Positions 21,376-33,137 are shown, numbered from the stretch's first letter. The stretch: 64,000 nt of DNA from Helianthus annuus (GCF_002127325.2 NC_035445.2:85977610-86041609); one strand, 5' to 3'. Made by a program: numbers and translations. Notes: a model not told the origin generated them from the letters alone.

Positions 21376-21770
21376 TCATGTGGCAAACATATCAAACAAG
21401 CCCAGCTTGTCACACAAAACACCATGTTGAACAGAGTTCAACCCTTTGGTAAATATATCTGCAACTTGAATGTCTGTAGTAACCTTCTCATGTTGTATTA
21501 TACCATTTGCAACCTTTTCTCTTAAAAAATGTAAGTCTATCTCAAAATGTTTATTCCTCTCATGAAAGACTGGGTTTAAAGAAATAGATATTGTAGATTT
21601 ACTGTCACAAAACAACTTAACAGGTAAAATACATTTGACTTTTAGTTCTTGCAAAACATTTAATATCCACATAATCTCATAGGTGGCTGAACACATTGCC
21701 TTGTATTCAGTTGTAGACCTAAATATCACACTTTATTTTTTACTCTTCCAAGAGATCAATGTATCTCGTA
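21376..21770 (-). pseudogene. Ty1/copia RNase H fragment
   Basis: The frame encodes STTEYKAM, LFCDSKSTISIS, NPVFHERNKHFEIDLHF and ADIFTKGL, the C-terminal RNase H part of copia pol. Just upstream, SWKSKK is followed by an in-frame stop where Gln would be expected, and homology then ends near 21770. It lies in antisense orientation to the window and is a dead remnant. Confidence 0.85.
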
Positions 21771-22042
21771 TATATATCCCAAACTCTTTGTATATTAGGC
21801 CTAGAATTTGAAACATGGTTCTAAGTTTTTTTTTTACTACGAGATGATCCCACATCGGATGCAAGATTCTCCATGAACCAAAAACGCATGCTCCCTCCTT
21901 GAATCTAGTCTAGGTAGATCTAATCAATTTTTTGGATCAATTTAGCTTGAGCAAACTGTCTAGTCTATTACAGGTCGGTTCAGCAAGAGAAAACAAATCC
22001 ATAGGATCAACTGATTTTAGGTTAAGAACTATTCTAGACTAT
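21771..22042. other. Intergenic, nothing recognised
   Basis: No feature found. Confidence 0.5.
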
Positions 22043-22371
22043 GGGGCTGATTGGCAACATCTAAATGATTAAGTGCTGAACCAGTAAGTGGTCTGAACCA
22101 TTAAGTGCTGAACCAGTAAGAGATCTAAACCATTAAGTGCTGAACCAGTAAGAGGTCTAAACCATTAAGAGCCTGTATAATGCTTAACCGTTCAGAGGCA
22201 AATGTCTGGCCAATTCAGATTAGAGGTCTTAACCATTCAGACTCTGTATAATGCTTAACCATTCAGAGGCAAATGTCTGAACCATTCAGACATCCGCTCG
22301 TGAAACAAACAGTCTGAACCATTAAGTGCTGAACCATTAAGAGCCTCATTAAGAGGTAAACAAACAGCCCC
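22043..22371. mobile_element. Tourist-like MITE, second copy
   Basis: The ends are GGGGCTGATTGGC and a complementary TAAACAAACAGCCCC, flanked by TAT on both sides. The interior repeats AAGTGCTGAACCAGTAAG words, as in the MITE at 7509-7812. Confidence 0.75.
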
Positions 22372-22590
22372 TATATATTTCATTTGTTTAAATCTTTACA
22401 CTTAATTAATATGGAAACCCAAAAGTTAGGTATTTCTACATTTGGTTTTATACTAATTAATGTGTTATTTATTTATTTTGGACAACTTAAATTACACAGA
22501 ATTTTCCTTTCGCATGGCTCTAACGTGTGCACGTATATACATGTTTTTACAATGAATCTAACACACGATTCGGTTTTAAATTTATAAAAG

Positions 22591-24403
22591 TGATTTATAC
22601 TTCAACATTAAAACACGCACGAAAGGGCAAGTGTACCCCGTCATACATGTAGTAAAGTATCGGTAAGAACCAAGTATCGATCCAAGGATGTGGGCGGAGA
22701 AATAATACTAGACATTTATCATTAAAGTACCGGTAGGAAAATAAGTGAGTGATTTTCTAAAAACTAAATTAAGCATAAACAAAGATGTATGAAAACATAA
22801 TAGATTCCAAATAAGAAAATAAATATATAGCCTTGCTTTTTACACAACCAAAGTATATACACTAAGTCGGTTTTGTCACTTGAAACATTTGATCAATTTT
22901 CCATTCTCAAGACAATTAGTATCCCTTTCGGGAATCCTAATATGACAATCATTCGGAAAGCTAAAACGATAAACACACTTTAACCACCTAAAATTGTTGT
23001 TTAACGTGCAATTGATAAATGTCTATGAAAATCCCCTAAAGATAAGTTAGTCATCCGTTAGGAGTTTTCTAACCTCACTTCATCAAGGAAAGTGACACCG
23101 ATAAACACAATGCAACCACCGAGACAAGCATAAACTAGATTAAATCACAACCGAGTTCATTTTACAAATCTTGCACATAAATTCACCAAGATAGCAATTT
23201 TGGCATAAACTACTAACCAAGTTAATAATTCATGTCAAGAATTCATAACGACACCATTTAACCCGTTAAGGTCCTTACGTGAAAGAAAGCTTTCTTGATT
23301 AACAATAATTACCCCTTATTAAACCACTAACCATTTCTAGTATCATGGTGCACACATTTTAACCAAGTTCAAAGTCTACTAATACATGATTAATTAAGCT
23401 TCATCTTTCAATTATCTCAACTAACCACATACCAATCATCCAAGATAATTACTTATAATCAAGAAATCAACATCAATAAACAAGGTTGCAAACTAATTAT
23501 CAAGGATTAACATAGAAAATGCTTCAAAGTGTCATTACAAACATAATTAACATACTAATGGTTGTAATTAAGCAAGAGATTCTAGTGTTTTTGCCCAAAG
23601 GCTTACAATAATACATAATAATCAATCTAAATGCTTGAATCATAACAAAATCATGGAAAGATTTAAGAAATCAAACCATAAACAAGCACATGATTAAGAA
23701 TCCGGATAGTAACGGAGCTAATCGGCACAATGGGCTTGAATCCGGATGAAAGCAAGAGCCTCCGGAGCCTGTGAATTCGCCAAAAGAGCTCCCAAAAGTC
23801 CAGAATTCCGAAATGAAGCTGTTGTCTGTTTTTTTATAACTTTTTGCGATCGCACGGTCGTGCCAATAAAGTGCACGACCGTTCACTTTTAAAATACTGT
23901 TCACCATGCTGTGTGACTTCATCAGATGTTGACCTTCTTCAGATCTGCACGGTCGTGCCAATAGTCGCACGTGTGTGCATCTCCGGGTTTTGGCTGGCAC
24001 GACCAACTGCACTGGTGGTGCAGTTCCGGGTTGGGCTTGGTCGTCGAGGTTGCACGGGAGTGTCTGCAGCCGCACGATCGTTCCACTCCGAGAGAGGCTT
24101 GCACTTCTTGTCGCACTGGCGTGCATTGCTGGGCAGAGCCCTGTTGTCGGATCCGCACGGTCGTGCCATTCATTGCACGGCCGTTCCAATTGCCCATATC
24201 AGAATTCTTCACAGAAAGTTCGCAGCTTTGTCGTTTCGCCCGGAAAATCCTCGTTTTCATCATCTTCTTGTTCTGCACGCTGTTTTAGGCCTGTAAACAC
24301 GAATACACCCGATTAAGTATCCGATTCACGGTTTTACGGCCGAAAACGCATAAAATGGGGGTAAAATGGGGGGAATAAAGTATGTGTATTTTGGTGAATA
24401 TCA
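22591..24403 (-). mobile_element. Probable solo LTR of a second Tat/Athila-like gypsy family, minus strand
   Basis: On the minus strand it runs TGATATTCACC to AAATCA. It has the same order as the LTR at 1937: palindrome cluster first (24186 to 23851), and near the end TCTTACCGATACTTTACTAC, then a GGGGTACACTTGCCC block. The latter matches TCTTACCAACACTATACTAC and GGGTGCACTTGCCC of the 1937 family. The flanking 5-mers differ (AAAAG and GGCTC), so the ends or the solo state are unproven. Overlapping open frames here on both strands come from the GC palindromes and are not taken as genes. Confidence 0.55.
23851..24186. repeat. GCACGGTCGTGCC palindrome cluster
   Basis: At least six motifs of the form GCACGGTCGTGCC or GCACGACCGTTC occur, again in pairs about 20 bp apart. 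They are the counterpart, in another LTR family, of the CACGGGGCCGTG motifs at 2.2 and 33.2 kb. Confidence 0.75.
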
Positions 24404-24507
24404 GGCTCAAACCATTGATTTCAAACGGAGTAACACTGTTGTTCATTTATTAAAACCACATTAACCCAACTATGAACCAATAAGCCGGTTGATTCCTTAG
24501 TGTGATA

Positions 24508-24784
24508 GGGGTGTAAGCGGGGTGTGGGGTGTTTGAGTGAGTTCCCCACGCGCGCACATCACCGCCACCCTTTGTTTATGTGATTGGCCTTGAAGCGGGG
24601 GGTAGTCACTGAGGTGGGGAAGATGAGAGAGAGATGGTTAATGGTGGGTCTCACCCTCTTCCAACCAATCACACGTTTAACCTTTTTTCAAGAAAAAAAA
24701 AAATAAGAGTAGAGATAGTTATTGACATGACATGAGATGGTCGGCTAGATGGATACTTTACCACTCTCCATGTGGGAGCACCCC
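24508..24784. mobile_element. MITE with GGGGTG ends
   Basis: It runs from GGGGTGTAAGCGGGGTG to GTGGGAGCACCCC. The ends pair only over a few bases and no target duplication is clear. A related truncated copy is at 20150-20325. Probably PIF/Harbinger type. Confidence 0.5.
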
Positions 24785-24829
24785 TTTCACTCTTATGTAA
24801 CCATCAAGTACAATATAAGAAAGTTCAAG

Positions 24830-25987
24830 TAGGGATGACAATCAAATCCGAACCCGATGGGTAAACCCGAAACCCGATACATTTGGGACGGGTTTGGGGT
24901 CGGCTAATTGGGTAGGGGACTGGTTTGGGAATAGTTTTTATTTTTTTCGCGGATTTGGGATTTGGTAATATACCCATTTACCCGACCCGATTACCCGATA
25001 GTGTGTACCCGTTTAACCGATTTGGTTTTATATTTTTAAATATGTATATATATATGATACATTCATTTTTTATACATATATCATATATGTATTTTATTCC
25101 ATATACATTGTAGTTATTTGATACATTTTTAAAGTGATAATACTAAATGTAATTAAATAGTGATGGGTTTTGGCTCGGGTATACCCATCGGGTAATTTTT
25201 TTAAATTAACGGGCAGTGTTGTAGAAATCGGTTCTATGCAGCGCTAGGCGGCGATTAGTCGCTCGTCGGAGGTCTGCCGCCTGGATTTTCCAAAATCGGT
25301 CTAATTAGGCGGTAAAAGTCAACATCGGTCAAAGTCGGGAAAAATAGGTGGAAATGCGCTGAAAATCGGACCTAGTCGGTCAAAACCGATAGCAATTTGA
25401 TCAGAATGGGTTAAGATTAGACCAAATTGCTCAAGGGAAAGATATTCTTACCAGATTTCGAACCAAAATTTGACCAATTTCGAGTCAAAACGTGTCTCCA
25501 TTGTGCGAAATCAACATCAGCCAATAGATTCCTGATGTCACTGTGATTAATGAAGGAGCATTTTGGGGGTATGATGAACAAAGGACAAAGGAGAAGCGCA
25601 TGAAGAATGATGGTGGGATTAGGGTTAATAATGTTGGGGTGTTTGAACAATTAACCCCTCTCTATTTTTACTAGTATACACTTGGTCCCTAAGCTTTCAA
25701 TTTTGTAGATATAATGTATAAAATTGATGTTTTTTATATATAAATTTATAAAATTATACATAAAAGACCCAATCCGACTGATCCCTAGGCGGTACCCCAC
25801 CGCCCGACTAGCGCCTAGCGCCTTCTGCAACATTGTTAACGGGTTTACCTGAAACCCGTGGTACACCTGATATCTGATGGGTATTTACGCGTTTGAAACC
25901 CGACGGATTTTAAGACAGGTTTGGAACAAGCTTATCTAACTGAGTTTGAGTTTAGAATTATCTAAACCCGTACCATTGTCATCCCTA
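24830..25987. mobile_element. hAT-type element of AACCCGA words, 1,158 bp, with a second hAT inside
   Basis: The ends are TAGGGATGACAATC and a complementary CATTGTCATCCCTA. Flanking 8-mers AGTTCAAG and ACTTCAAG match at 7 of 8. The arms are built from GGGTAAACCCGA-type words around an AT-rich core. The element at 25214-25835 is inserted in it. Confidence 0.82.
25214..25835. mobile_element. hAT MITE, 622 bp, TSD TTAACGGG, nested in another hAT
   Basis: The ends are CAGTGTTGTAGAA and TTCTGCAACATTG. A perfect 8-bp duplication TTAACGGG flanks it (25206-25213 and 25836-25843). Arms carry GGCGGCGATTAGTCG and CGACTAGCGCCTAGCGCC. It shares end sequence with the short MITE at 16384. Confidence 0.92.
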
Positions 25988-25998
25988 ACTTCAAGTAA

Positions 25999-26320
25999 GG
26001 GTGTAAGGGGTGCTCACCTAAGAGGTGAGTCCCCTCTCTTACGCCCAACCAATCCTCGTGTGCCACGTCAACTCCCCTCTTAAACTCCCCTAACACCCTA
26101 AATTGATGGCGGCACTCCCCTCTTAGGTGATTTGGTTTTTATTAAAAAAAAAAAGTTTTGATTGGTCCACTCATCCTCTCCTCCCTCTCTTCTCCCCCTC
26201 TCTTCGGTGAAGCCCCACCGATTTCACTCCCTCTCTCTACCTCACCGATATGTTGGCGCCACCTCCCCTAATCGGTACCGGGATCCCCGCGTGGGTTTTC
26301 GGTGGGTGCCCCGCCCACCC
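25999..26320. mobile_element. Tourist-like MITE, 322 bp, TSD TAA
   Basis: It runs from GGGTGTAAGGGGTGCTCACC to GGTGGGTGCCCCGCCCACCC, flanked by TAA (25996-25998 and 26321-26323). It starts immediately after the target duplication of the hAT element at 24830-25987. Confidence 0.65.
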
Positions 26321-27127
26321 TAAGCTCTTACTTCTACATGTCCACGTTTTTATTGGTCACATAGATGACATAAACTGATTTTCCCTCGGTAGTCCAGTAC
26401 AAGTATATTTTATTCAGTTGATAGAAAACACCATTTTACTCAGATCTCTTACCATATTTTATTCGGTTGATAGAAAACACCATTTTACTCAGATCTCTTA
26501 CCATTTTACTCAAATCTCTATTTTGATTACTCGGGTTTCTACCATTTTACTCAAATCTCTATTTTGGTAATACTTGAGCCCAACTGAAAGTCTAGACTAC
26601 GTCAATTTCTTAAGTTCAACTCGTTTAATTTTACTTAAGTTCAACTCATTTAATTTATACAAGCTACACTTATAATCAAGTCCCTTAAGTTGTCAAAATT
26701 TCTTTTTTAAACTCGAATAGTGCTGGTAAATTATTTTTCTGATTTTCAAATTCACTCAAACTCAGCTTGTTCATAAATTAGTAAATATTTAAATATATAA
26801 AATAATAGTGTTTATAAATTAGTAATATTTAATATTTAATTATTATATTTAAAATAATAATAATAATAATAGTATATCAAACTTGTTTAAGCTAAGCTAA
26901 ATTTACGGACTTAATAAAATTAAAGAATAAGATAATTTTGAAACAGAAATTTGTCATTAAAACTGATATATAACATACTACACCATAGAGAAATACCAAA
27001 GTACCAATTCTACCCCCACCCCTAGTATCCATCCATCCCTATATCTACTTAAACTACAAAATGAAGGGGGATTTAATTTAAAACTAAAAGAGATAACACA
27101 AGTCCCATTTGGTCATTCCACTAATCT
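26321..27127. other. Intergenic, 3' side of the LITTLE ZIPPER gene
   Basis: AT-rich. 26409-26510 holds two copies of a unit of about 53 bp (ATTTTATTCAGTTGATAGAA then AACACCATTTTACTCAGATC), followed by shorter CCATTTTACTCAAATCTC repeats. No gene seen; the 3' UTR of the ZPR gene should lie near 27000-27127. Confidence 0.5.
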
Positions 27128-27334
27128 TCAAGGGTTCCTAGACGCAGAAGAAGAAGCATGAGTTCCATTGGTGGTTTGAGACCCATTTTGAGCACCCATT
27201 GTTATCCTCTGTTTCAGCTGTGAGAGCAATGCTTGATTCTCTTGATTCAGAATCTGTGCTTTCTTCCTTAACTTCTCATTCTCTTGCATTATCAGACAGT
27301 TCTCCATGTACAGCTTTGAGTTCAACCTTTCCAT
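27128..27334 (-). CDS. LITTLE ZIPPER (ZPR3/ZPR4-like) microprotein, 68 aa
   Basis: The product begins MERLNSKLYMENCLIMQENE and continues through KLRKKAQILNQENQALLSQL, then a polar Ser-rich tail. This is the leucine zipper of plant LITTLE ZIPPER proteins. In that family, the small proteins pair with class III HD-ZIP transcription factors (REVOLUTA/PHABULOSA type) through the zipper and block their DNA binding, in a feedback loop shaping meristems and leaf polarity. The length matches ZPR3/4. The frame is open 17 codons further upstream, but a good splice acceptor (TGTGTGCAG at about 27359-27367) lies within that extension. I therefore choose the conserved Met at 27334. A 5'-UTR exon, donor and TATA box can be placed upstream (see next entries). 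No other host gene lies within 10 kb. Confidence 0.92.
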   Translation of the reverse strand: MERLNSKLYMENCLIMQENEKLRKKAQILNQENQALLSQLKQRITMGAQNGSQTTNGTHASSSASRNP

Positions 27335-27358
27335 CTTCTTATCTTTTCTTTTCAGAAA

Positions 27359-27930
27359 CTGCACACATGAATCTAAATTAATCAATGGATTTAATAACTA
27401 AACAATCATCAATTTACACAGATTTTAGATAAAGAAAAACAGAGCACATACAAGAAAAGATGAATGTTTGTTACAAAAAAAAAAAAAAAAAAAGAAAGAA
27501 TAAAGATAGTCGTTAATAAACAAAACCCACAAAAATTGTTGGTAGGAATCATCGATTTACACAGATTTTAGACGTAAAAATCTCAACTTTAAGAAATTTA
27601 AAAAACAGAGCATATACAGGAAATGAGGAATATTAGATTTTGTGAAGAAAAATTAAAATATTAAATATATAACGATGATTAATAAACAAAACCCACAAAT
27701 ATTGTTTATAGAAATCATCGATTTATACAGATTTTAGACGTAAAAATCTCCAACTTTAAGAAATTTAGAAAAACAGAGCACAAGTGAAAATGAGAAATCT
27801 TCTATTATGAGAAGGAAAACAAGGAAAGAACAGAGATATATGTGTAAAATCTGTTGTAAAAATGATTGATTACTCAAATTTTAGACTAAAAAACACACAC
27901 AAATTTGTGTGTCTTTTCAAGAAAGATCAC
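27359..27930 (-). other. Predicted 5'-UTR intron of the LITTLE ZIPPER gene
   Basis: On the minus strand, CACAG/GTGATC (27935-27925) is a candidate donor and GTGCAG/TTTCTG (27364-27353) the acceptor, giving a 572-bp intron. The acceptor is strong and the donor moderate. The intron holds two copies of a block with ATCGATTTACACAGATTTTA (near 27550 and 27716) and an A run at 27474-27493. Confidence 0.6.
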
Positions 27931-28000
27931 CTGTGGGAAAAACAACGAACAAAGAGCTCTGTTTTTATGAATTTTAAACAACAGAAGTAGGGTGAGAATA
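27931..28000 (-). other. Predicted non-coding exon 1 of the LITTLE ZIPPER gene
   Basis: Placed between a TATA box at 28028-28037 and the donor at 27930. It contains no ATG that would start a long frame. The transcription start near 28000 is an inference from TATA spacing. Confidence 0.45.
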
Positions 28001-28027
28001 TGACGCAAAAGACTAGTGATGCGTCAT

Positions 28028-28037
28028 CTATATATAG
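28028..28037 (-). promoter_or_regulatory. TATA box of the LITTLE ZIPPER gene
   Basis: CTATATATAG lies about 30 bp before the presumed start of transcription and about 95 bp before the predicted donor, on the strand of the gene. Confidence 0.55.
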
Positions 28038-28398
28038 AGGGGGGGAGGTTAAAGTAAGGTAATGATAATGGAGATTTGAAAGGATGGAGAGGAAGGAAAG
28101 AAGGCGGCATGTATGAATGGGAATGGATTAAATGTGCTGCTGCTTCTTCTTCTTCTTTGATCATGATGATTATCAGATTTTTGGTTTTCATTGCGTCATG
28201 TGAATGATGGGGTCTCGAGTAGGGGTATTTTCGGTATTACGTTAAACACATGATTATACCATTTTTATTTTTAAAAACTTTTTAAGAATTACCGTCATAA
28301 TAACCAAAAAAGAAATAATGATTAAACATAACTACATTTTAGAAAATACGTCTAGGAAATAAATTATTTTTTTTAAAAGAGTTAACTTATTTTTTTAA

Positions 28399-29305
28399 AA
28401 GTTAAGTGCCATTGTCCTTGTGTTCTGTTCACTTTTCTCATTTCAGACTAAATTTCAAAATTGTATCATTTTTCTTAGGGGTGTGCAATAACCGAACCGT
28501 TAACCGAAACCGAACCGAAAACCGACAAAACCGAACCGAAATTAACCGAAACCGAATTAACCGAAAGTCGGTTAACGGATATTTTTTTTTTACCATCGGT
28601 TAACCGAAATTAACCGAACCGAACCGAATTATTTATTTTCTTTATATATTTCTAGCTTTTATACCTCTATTTCATGTATTTCATATTTTATACTTTTATT
28701 TCATGTAATAATACATCTATTTCATTTATTTATGCCTTTATTTCATTTATTTATACCTTTATTTCGTTTATTTATACCTCCATTTAATGTATTTAAACAT
28801 CTGTTCATGCATTTATGACTCCATTTAATGTATTTAAATATCTGTTCATGCATTTATATCTCCATTTCATTTATTTATATATTCATTTCATGTATTTATA
28901 CATCTATTTCATGTGCTTATACCTTCATTACATGTATTTCTAAGCAAAAAAACTAGCCCTTGTTTGAATTGGTTATTAACCGAAAATTAACCGAACCGAA
29001 CCGAAAACCGACAAATTAACCGAATTAACCGAACCGATTAACGGATGACTTCGGTTACGGTTACGGATAATGCTAATAACCGAACCGAACCGAACCGTGC
29101 ACACCCCTAATTTTTCTCCCTGACATTTTCTAAACGTGTCATTTCAGTCAAAAAATTCTAGAATAAAATGTCACTTTTCTCATCCAGAGCTAACTGCGTT
29201 TTTTTTTTAAACTTGGGTTAGTTTTTTGGACTGAAATGACACGTTTCGAGAATGTGTAAATGACAAAAGTTAACAAACCACAGTGACGTAAATGACACTT
29301 GACTC
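28399..29305. mobile_element. MULE-type MITE hosting a hAT element
   Basis: The left end AAGTTAAGTGCCATT pairs with the right end AATGACACTTGACTC. Flanking 9-mers TTTTTTTAA and TTTTTTGAA match at 8 of 9. Its centre is occupied by the hAT at 28476-29109. It lies about 360 bp upstream of the ZPR TATA box. Confidence 0.6.
28476..29109. mobile_element. hAT MITE of ACCGAA words, 634 bp, TSD ATTTTTCT
   Basis: The ends are TAGGGGTGTGCA and a complementary TGCACACCCCTA. A perfect 8-bp duplication ATTTTTCT flanks it (28468-28475 and 29110-29117). Arms consist of repeated AACCGAACCGAA; the core (28665-28960) is a degenerate array of about 20-bp units, ATTTCATTTATTTATACCT-like. Confidence 0.93.
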
Positions 29306-30000
29306 TTTTTTGAACGACGTCACTTTCGAATAAAAGAAGATGATGCTTCAAACAAATCGTTAGGCTGTTTGTTACCGCCTCACCTCTCTAGTGAGGTGGC
29401 ACTTTAAAGTCGGTGAAAGGTCAGGAGGCGTTGTCTACCTCACACATGAAGAGGGAGATGTGTGTGGGGACTTGCTTTTCAACTAATTACGTTTTTTTTC
29501 CTTTATTCAATTTTTTTTAATTTATTTAAATCAAATATTAAATATTAGTTAATAAGGGGTGGATAGTAAAAACTTTTGAAGTCATTGGTTATTTTTGGCA
29601 AAAGTAACTGGTGGTTGGAAATTGGTAGTTGGTAGCTAGTAGCTGTAGTTTTTTAGATATATATTTGGTGTTTGGCAGAGTAGCTGGATCTTTTAATAAA
29701 ATGTATAAAATGACCAAAATGGACGTAACTAAAAATTTAAAAAGCTTGTACATTAAAAAGTTCATTATCTTTAGAGGTTAAAATAGTCATTTTTTTCCTA
29801 AAAGCTTGTAGCTCCCTTCTAAACACTACTAGTAGGAGCGTTCAACCAAATGCTTCAAGATCCTAACCTAAAAGCTTCAAGCTCGTTCAACCAAACAAGA
29901 CTTTTTATTGAGTATGAGCTTTTTCTTAAAAGCTTAAAGCTAGAAGCTATTAAAAGCTCCATGCCAAACATACCCATCATATACAAAAGTGAAAAAAAAA
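29306..30000. other. Intergenic with possible decayed MITE
   Basis: 29360-29460 resembles a Tourist-type end (GGCTGTTTGTTACCGCCTCA). 29580-29975 has AGTAGCTG and AAGCTTGTAGC words typical of decayed hAT MITEs, without definable ends. No gene. Confidence 0.35.
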
Positions 30001-31600
30001 AAAAATAAGTGAAAGATCATATTTACATACTTGTTATGTGACAGTTACTATTGGACGTCACAATAAAAATGTGAAATGTGAAATCAGTAAACCATTACGA
30101 ATAATTTTAAAGACAACTAAAGTATCATTCATATCTGTGTGATCTAATAACATTAGTGATTGATCCTTACAAGTATGGCGTGAGTGAAAGTTGTTTAGAT
30201 GTTATTTTAGAAGTAAAAAAATGTTGCTTTCAAAAAAGTATTTGATTATTTTTATACAAAATGTTATTAAAAAATAAAAAGTAAAAAGGTAAAATACATG
30301 ATTTTGGTATTTAAGTGGAAGATAGAGTTTGAGAGATATAATGATGATTTTCTATTGGTTGCGACGACGGAGCCCTCGCCATGCCATCATCGCCTTGCCA
30401 CCCTCTTCCCCCTTCATCATCCATTTTTTCTGGATAATGTTTTTCCATTTTTTTTTCAATTAAAAAAATGTATACTTTTCTCTGGTAGCAGTAGAAAAAC
30501 TCGAATTTGATAAATAAAAGTTGAAACATGATGGGTTTTTTTTTTAATATGGGACCTTGCAGTTGATCAATTATTTGAAATTTCATGAGTAGTACGTGAT
30601 ACATGCTCGATTATTCAAAAGCGTTTACCCGTTACCCGTGTTGAAATCGAATATACCGGTATAGTTTTCAATCTAAAAAATAAAATAAATAGTAGTTAAT
30701 ACTTCAATAAGTTTATAGGAAGTGTTAAAGATCATAAACTAAGAAACCCGCAAACCTGATAGGTAATGAGTAACTTGTACCTAACATATATGAGACTTAA
30801 TAAGGCTTGAAGTTATGATTGTTGTGGTGACTGGTGAGAGTTCAATTCCTGTAAAAGATTAAAAAAAATTGTAGTGTAGCAGTAGAATCAGAGAGCGTGT
30901 AAGTTGATGTTATAAGGAAAAGAAAAAAAAAAGGATAATGTTATTGAAAAGGATATGAAATAAAATTTAGTAATTTAAAGAGTAATATTATGATTCTAGT
31001 AAAAGTGATAAATAAATAATGTTTTAAAAGATGAAATTGGTCGATAAGAAAGTTGTAGTGATTATGCAGTATTAATTATAATTTATAACAAATAGAATGA
31101 TTAGGATGATTAATAGAGACAGACCATAACCACTTGCCTCGTAATTATTTAACCAACATTGGTCATTTTCTTACAAAATTTCTAAAGTCACGGCTGGACG
31201 CAAAGTTCATATTTGTATCTCATAATTGTGTTAACACTTATCTACTTTTTAACCTTTTTGTACAAAACATTTACACAAAAATCTTAAAATGATCTTTTAA
31301 AATTTTACGCAAGCATTTCTTTGAGCATCTACAACTGACCTGTCCCTTACAGGTACTCATGTGAAATAAAAGTATTATGTTACATTAAGGATATGTGTAA
31401 TGGTAACACCATATAACCTCTCATAAACAGGGTTATATAATAAATGGTAAAAAAAGTGAAATGTGAGGATTATAGGGGGTTATATAACATGTGTGTGTAG
31501 TGGGGGTTATGTAAATATGGAGTTATATATATGTGTGTGAGAGAGAGACAAATGTGTTCACCCCGTTATAATTTTCACGAGGCAACCGGGTTCAAGTGGT
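30001..31600. other. AT-rich intergenic region, no gene seen
   Basis: Neither strand shows a supportable exon. 31386-31560 has GGTTATATAA repeated with imperfect inverted symmetry and may be a small MITE. 30815-30870 has a weak B-box-like GAGTTCAATTCC. Confidence 0.4.
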
Positions 31601-32102
31601 ATAGTGCCCCTCGGGGCAGTGTGGGGAGGCGCCATAGGGCGTTATGGAGGAGTTAGGTGCGATACAACCTTCGACTACGGAAGGACTAAGAATGACTAAA
31701 GTTACGCAAAACAGATTGCTAGCAAGTGAAATAAAAGACAAACGAAGGCGTCAATAAGAGTAGTGGAAAAATCTTCAATGTGGTGAGGATGAGGAGTGGA
31801 TTAAGACTTAAATTGACTTGGAAGACACGGATTAGGCAATATTTGCTAAAGTTGCATCTTTTTGAAAACATAGTTCAGGATATGAGTTCGTAGAGAAGTA
31901 GAATTAAGGTTGAGGTTTTTTAGAGATGGTACATCGGTGATCTTAGCTTTGTTTTAAGAGGCTTAGGTTTTTCTTACACTTTTGGAAGCAACCTCTCTAT
32001 TCCTATGGGTTAGGGGTAAGACTGTCTACATCTTACTCTCCTCACACCCTACCTTAGCTTTACTATTAGTGGGATTTACTGAGTATGATGATGATGATGA
32101 TT
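31601..32102 (+). mobile_element. 3' end of an RTE-type LINE, tail (GATGAT)n
   Basis: The block GCAACCTCTCTATTCCTATG, then GGTAAGACTGTCTACATCTT, CCCTACC and GGGATTTACTGAGTATGATG is the conserved 3' end of plant RTE-clade non-LTR retrotransposons. It ends in a GAT repeat instead of poly(A). Upstream sequence resembles the decayed end of the reverse transcriptase frame but is not open. Confidence 0.7.
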
Positions 32103-32272
32103 TTGTAAGAGATAGTTAAGAAAAGGTTTGATTTCAATTCATCATGTGTCCTCTGTTTCGTGCTCAATTTACTAGTGGAACCATCCGTCAATCCATTGTG
32201 TGATCACTTGGTTTTCACTGAAGTATAATCACTGAACACCATATGGTTGCTTATAATTGTTTAATCAATTTG

Positions 32273-32470
32273 GAATCATAAAATTAGATTTTATAAACAA
32301 AAATTTATATACATGTTCACGTTCCGCTTATCTGATTAATATGTGATATAGAAAATCATAAAATTAGATTTTATAAACAAAATTTTATATACATGTTCAC
32401 GTTTCCGCTTATCTGATTAATATGTGATATTGAAAATCATAAAATTAGATTTTATAAACAAAATTTTAAT
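32273..32470. repeat. Tandem repeat, unit about 86 bp, about 2.3 copies
   Basis: Each unit starts AATCATAAAATTAGATTTTA and contains ACATGTTCACGTTTCCGCTT and GATTAATATGTGATAT. Copies are almost identical, so the expansion is recent. Confidence 0.85.
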
Positions 32471-33137
32471 CTGGTACCTTGCGCTGATTCCATAAAAAAT
32501 AAATCTAAAATTCGGTTGTAAAATTATCGTAAAAGAGAAAAATAAAGGATAAATCAAAATTTGAATTTAATATGAGACGATCGCTAAATTTATTAAATAA
32601 TAAGTTATTATAAGTTATGTCATAGTTTTGTTCAAATATGACATGTGGAGTGACTTTTATATGAAAAAAAAATGTTGAATGACTTTCGTGAGAAAAAAAC
32701 AAAAAAAGTACAGTATTTTGTACGTGTAGAAAATTGTTGAGTGGCTTTTGTGAGAAAAACAAAAAATATAATTATAAAATGCAATTTGCGTCCTTATGCT
32801 TTCTGGGCGGAGTCAACTTGAGTCCCCGTATGAAGTTTTTGGTTGCATGAGTCCCTGTTGTTTGAAATTTGCTACACTGTGAGTCACTCCGTGATGTGTG
32901 TAAAATGCAACATATAAATCACATCAATTAAGGCATAAAACTAACCCTTTTTAAGTACTAATGTTGGAAAAAGAGTGTTTTTGTCTTCCTTTTGTATTTT
33001 CAGGATGAAATGAGCTCAAAATCACAAAAGAAGCAAAAAGACAACTAATTCTACCATAAATACAAGAAAAGGAACAAAACTAGGCTGCCCGGACCCTCAA
33101 CGGCACCTCCAAAGGCAAAGAAGAGAAAACAGAGTCT

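Noticed and set aside
23671..24316. Several overlapping frames of 76-172 codons on both strands
   Set aside because: They coincide with the GC palindrome cluster of an LTR-like block; the peptides look like translations of CACGGTCGTG and match no family I know.
22591..24403. Firm call of solo LTR
   Set aside because: The flanking 5-mers do not match, so it is kept only as probable.
27335..27385. 17-codon N-terminal extension of the LITTLE ZIPPER frame
   Set aside because: A strong splice acceptor lies within it and known family members of this length start at the MERLNSKLY methionine.
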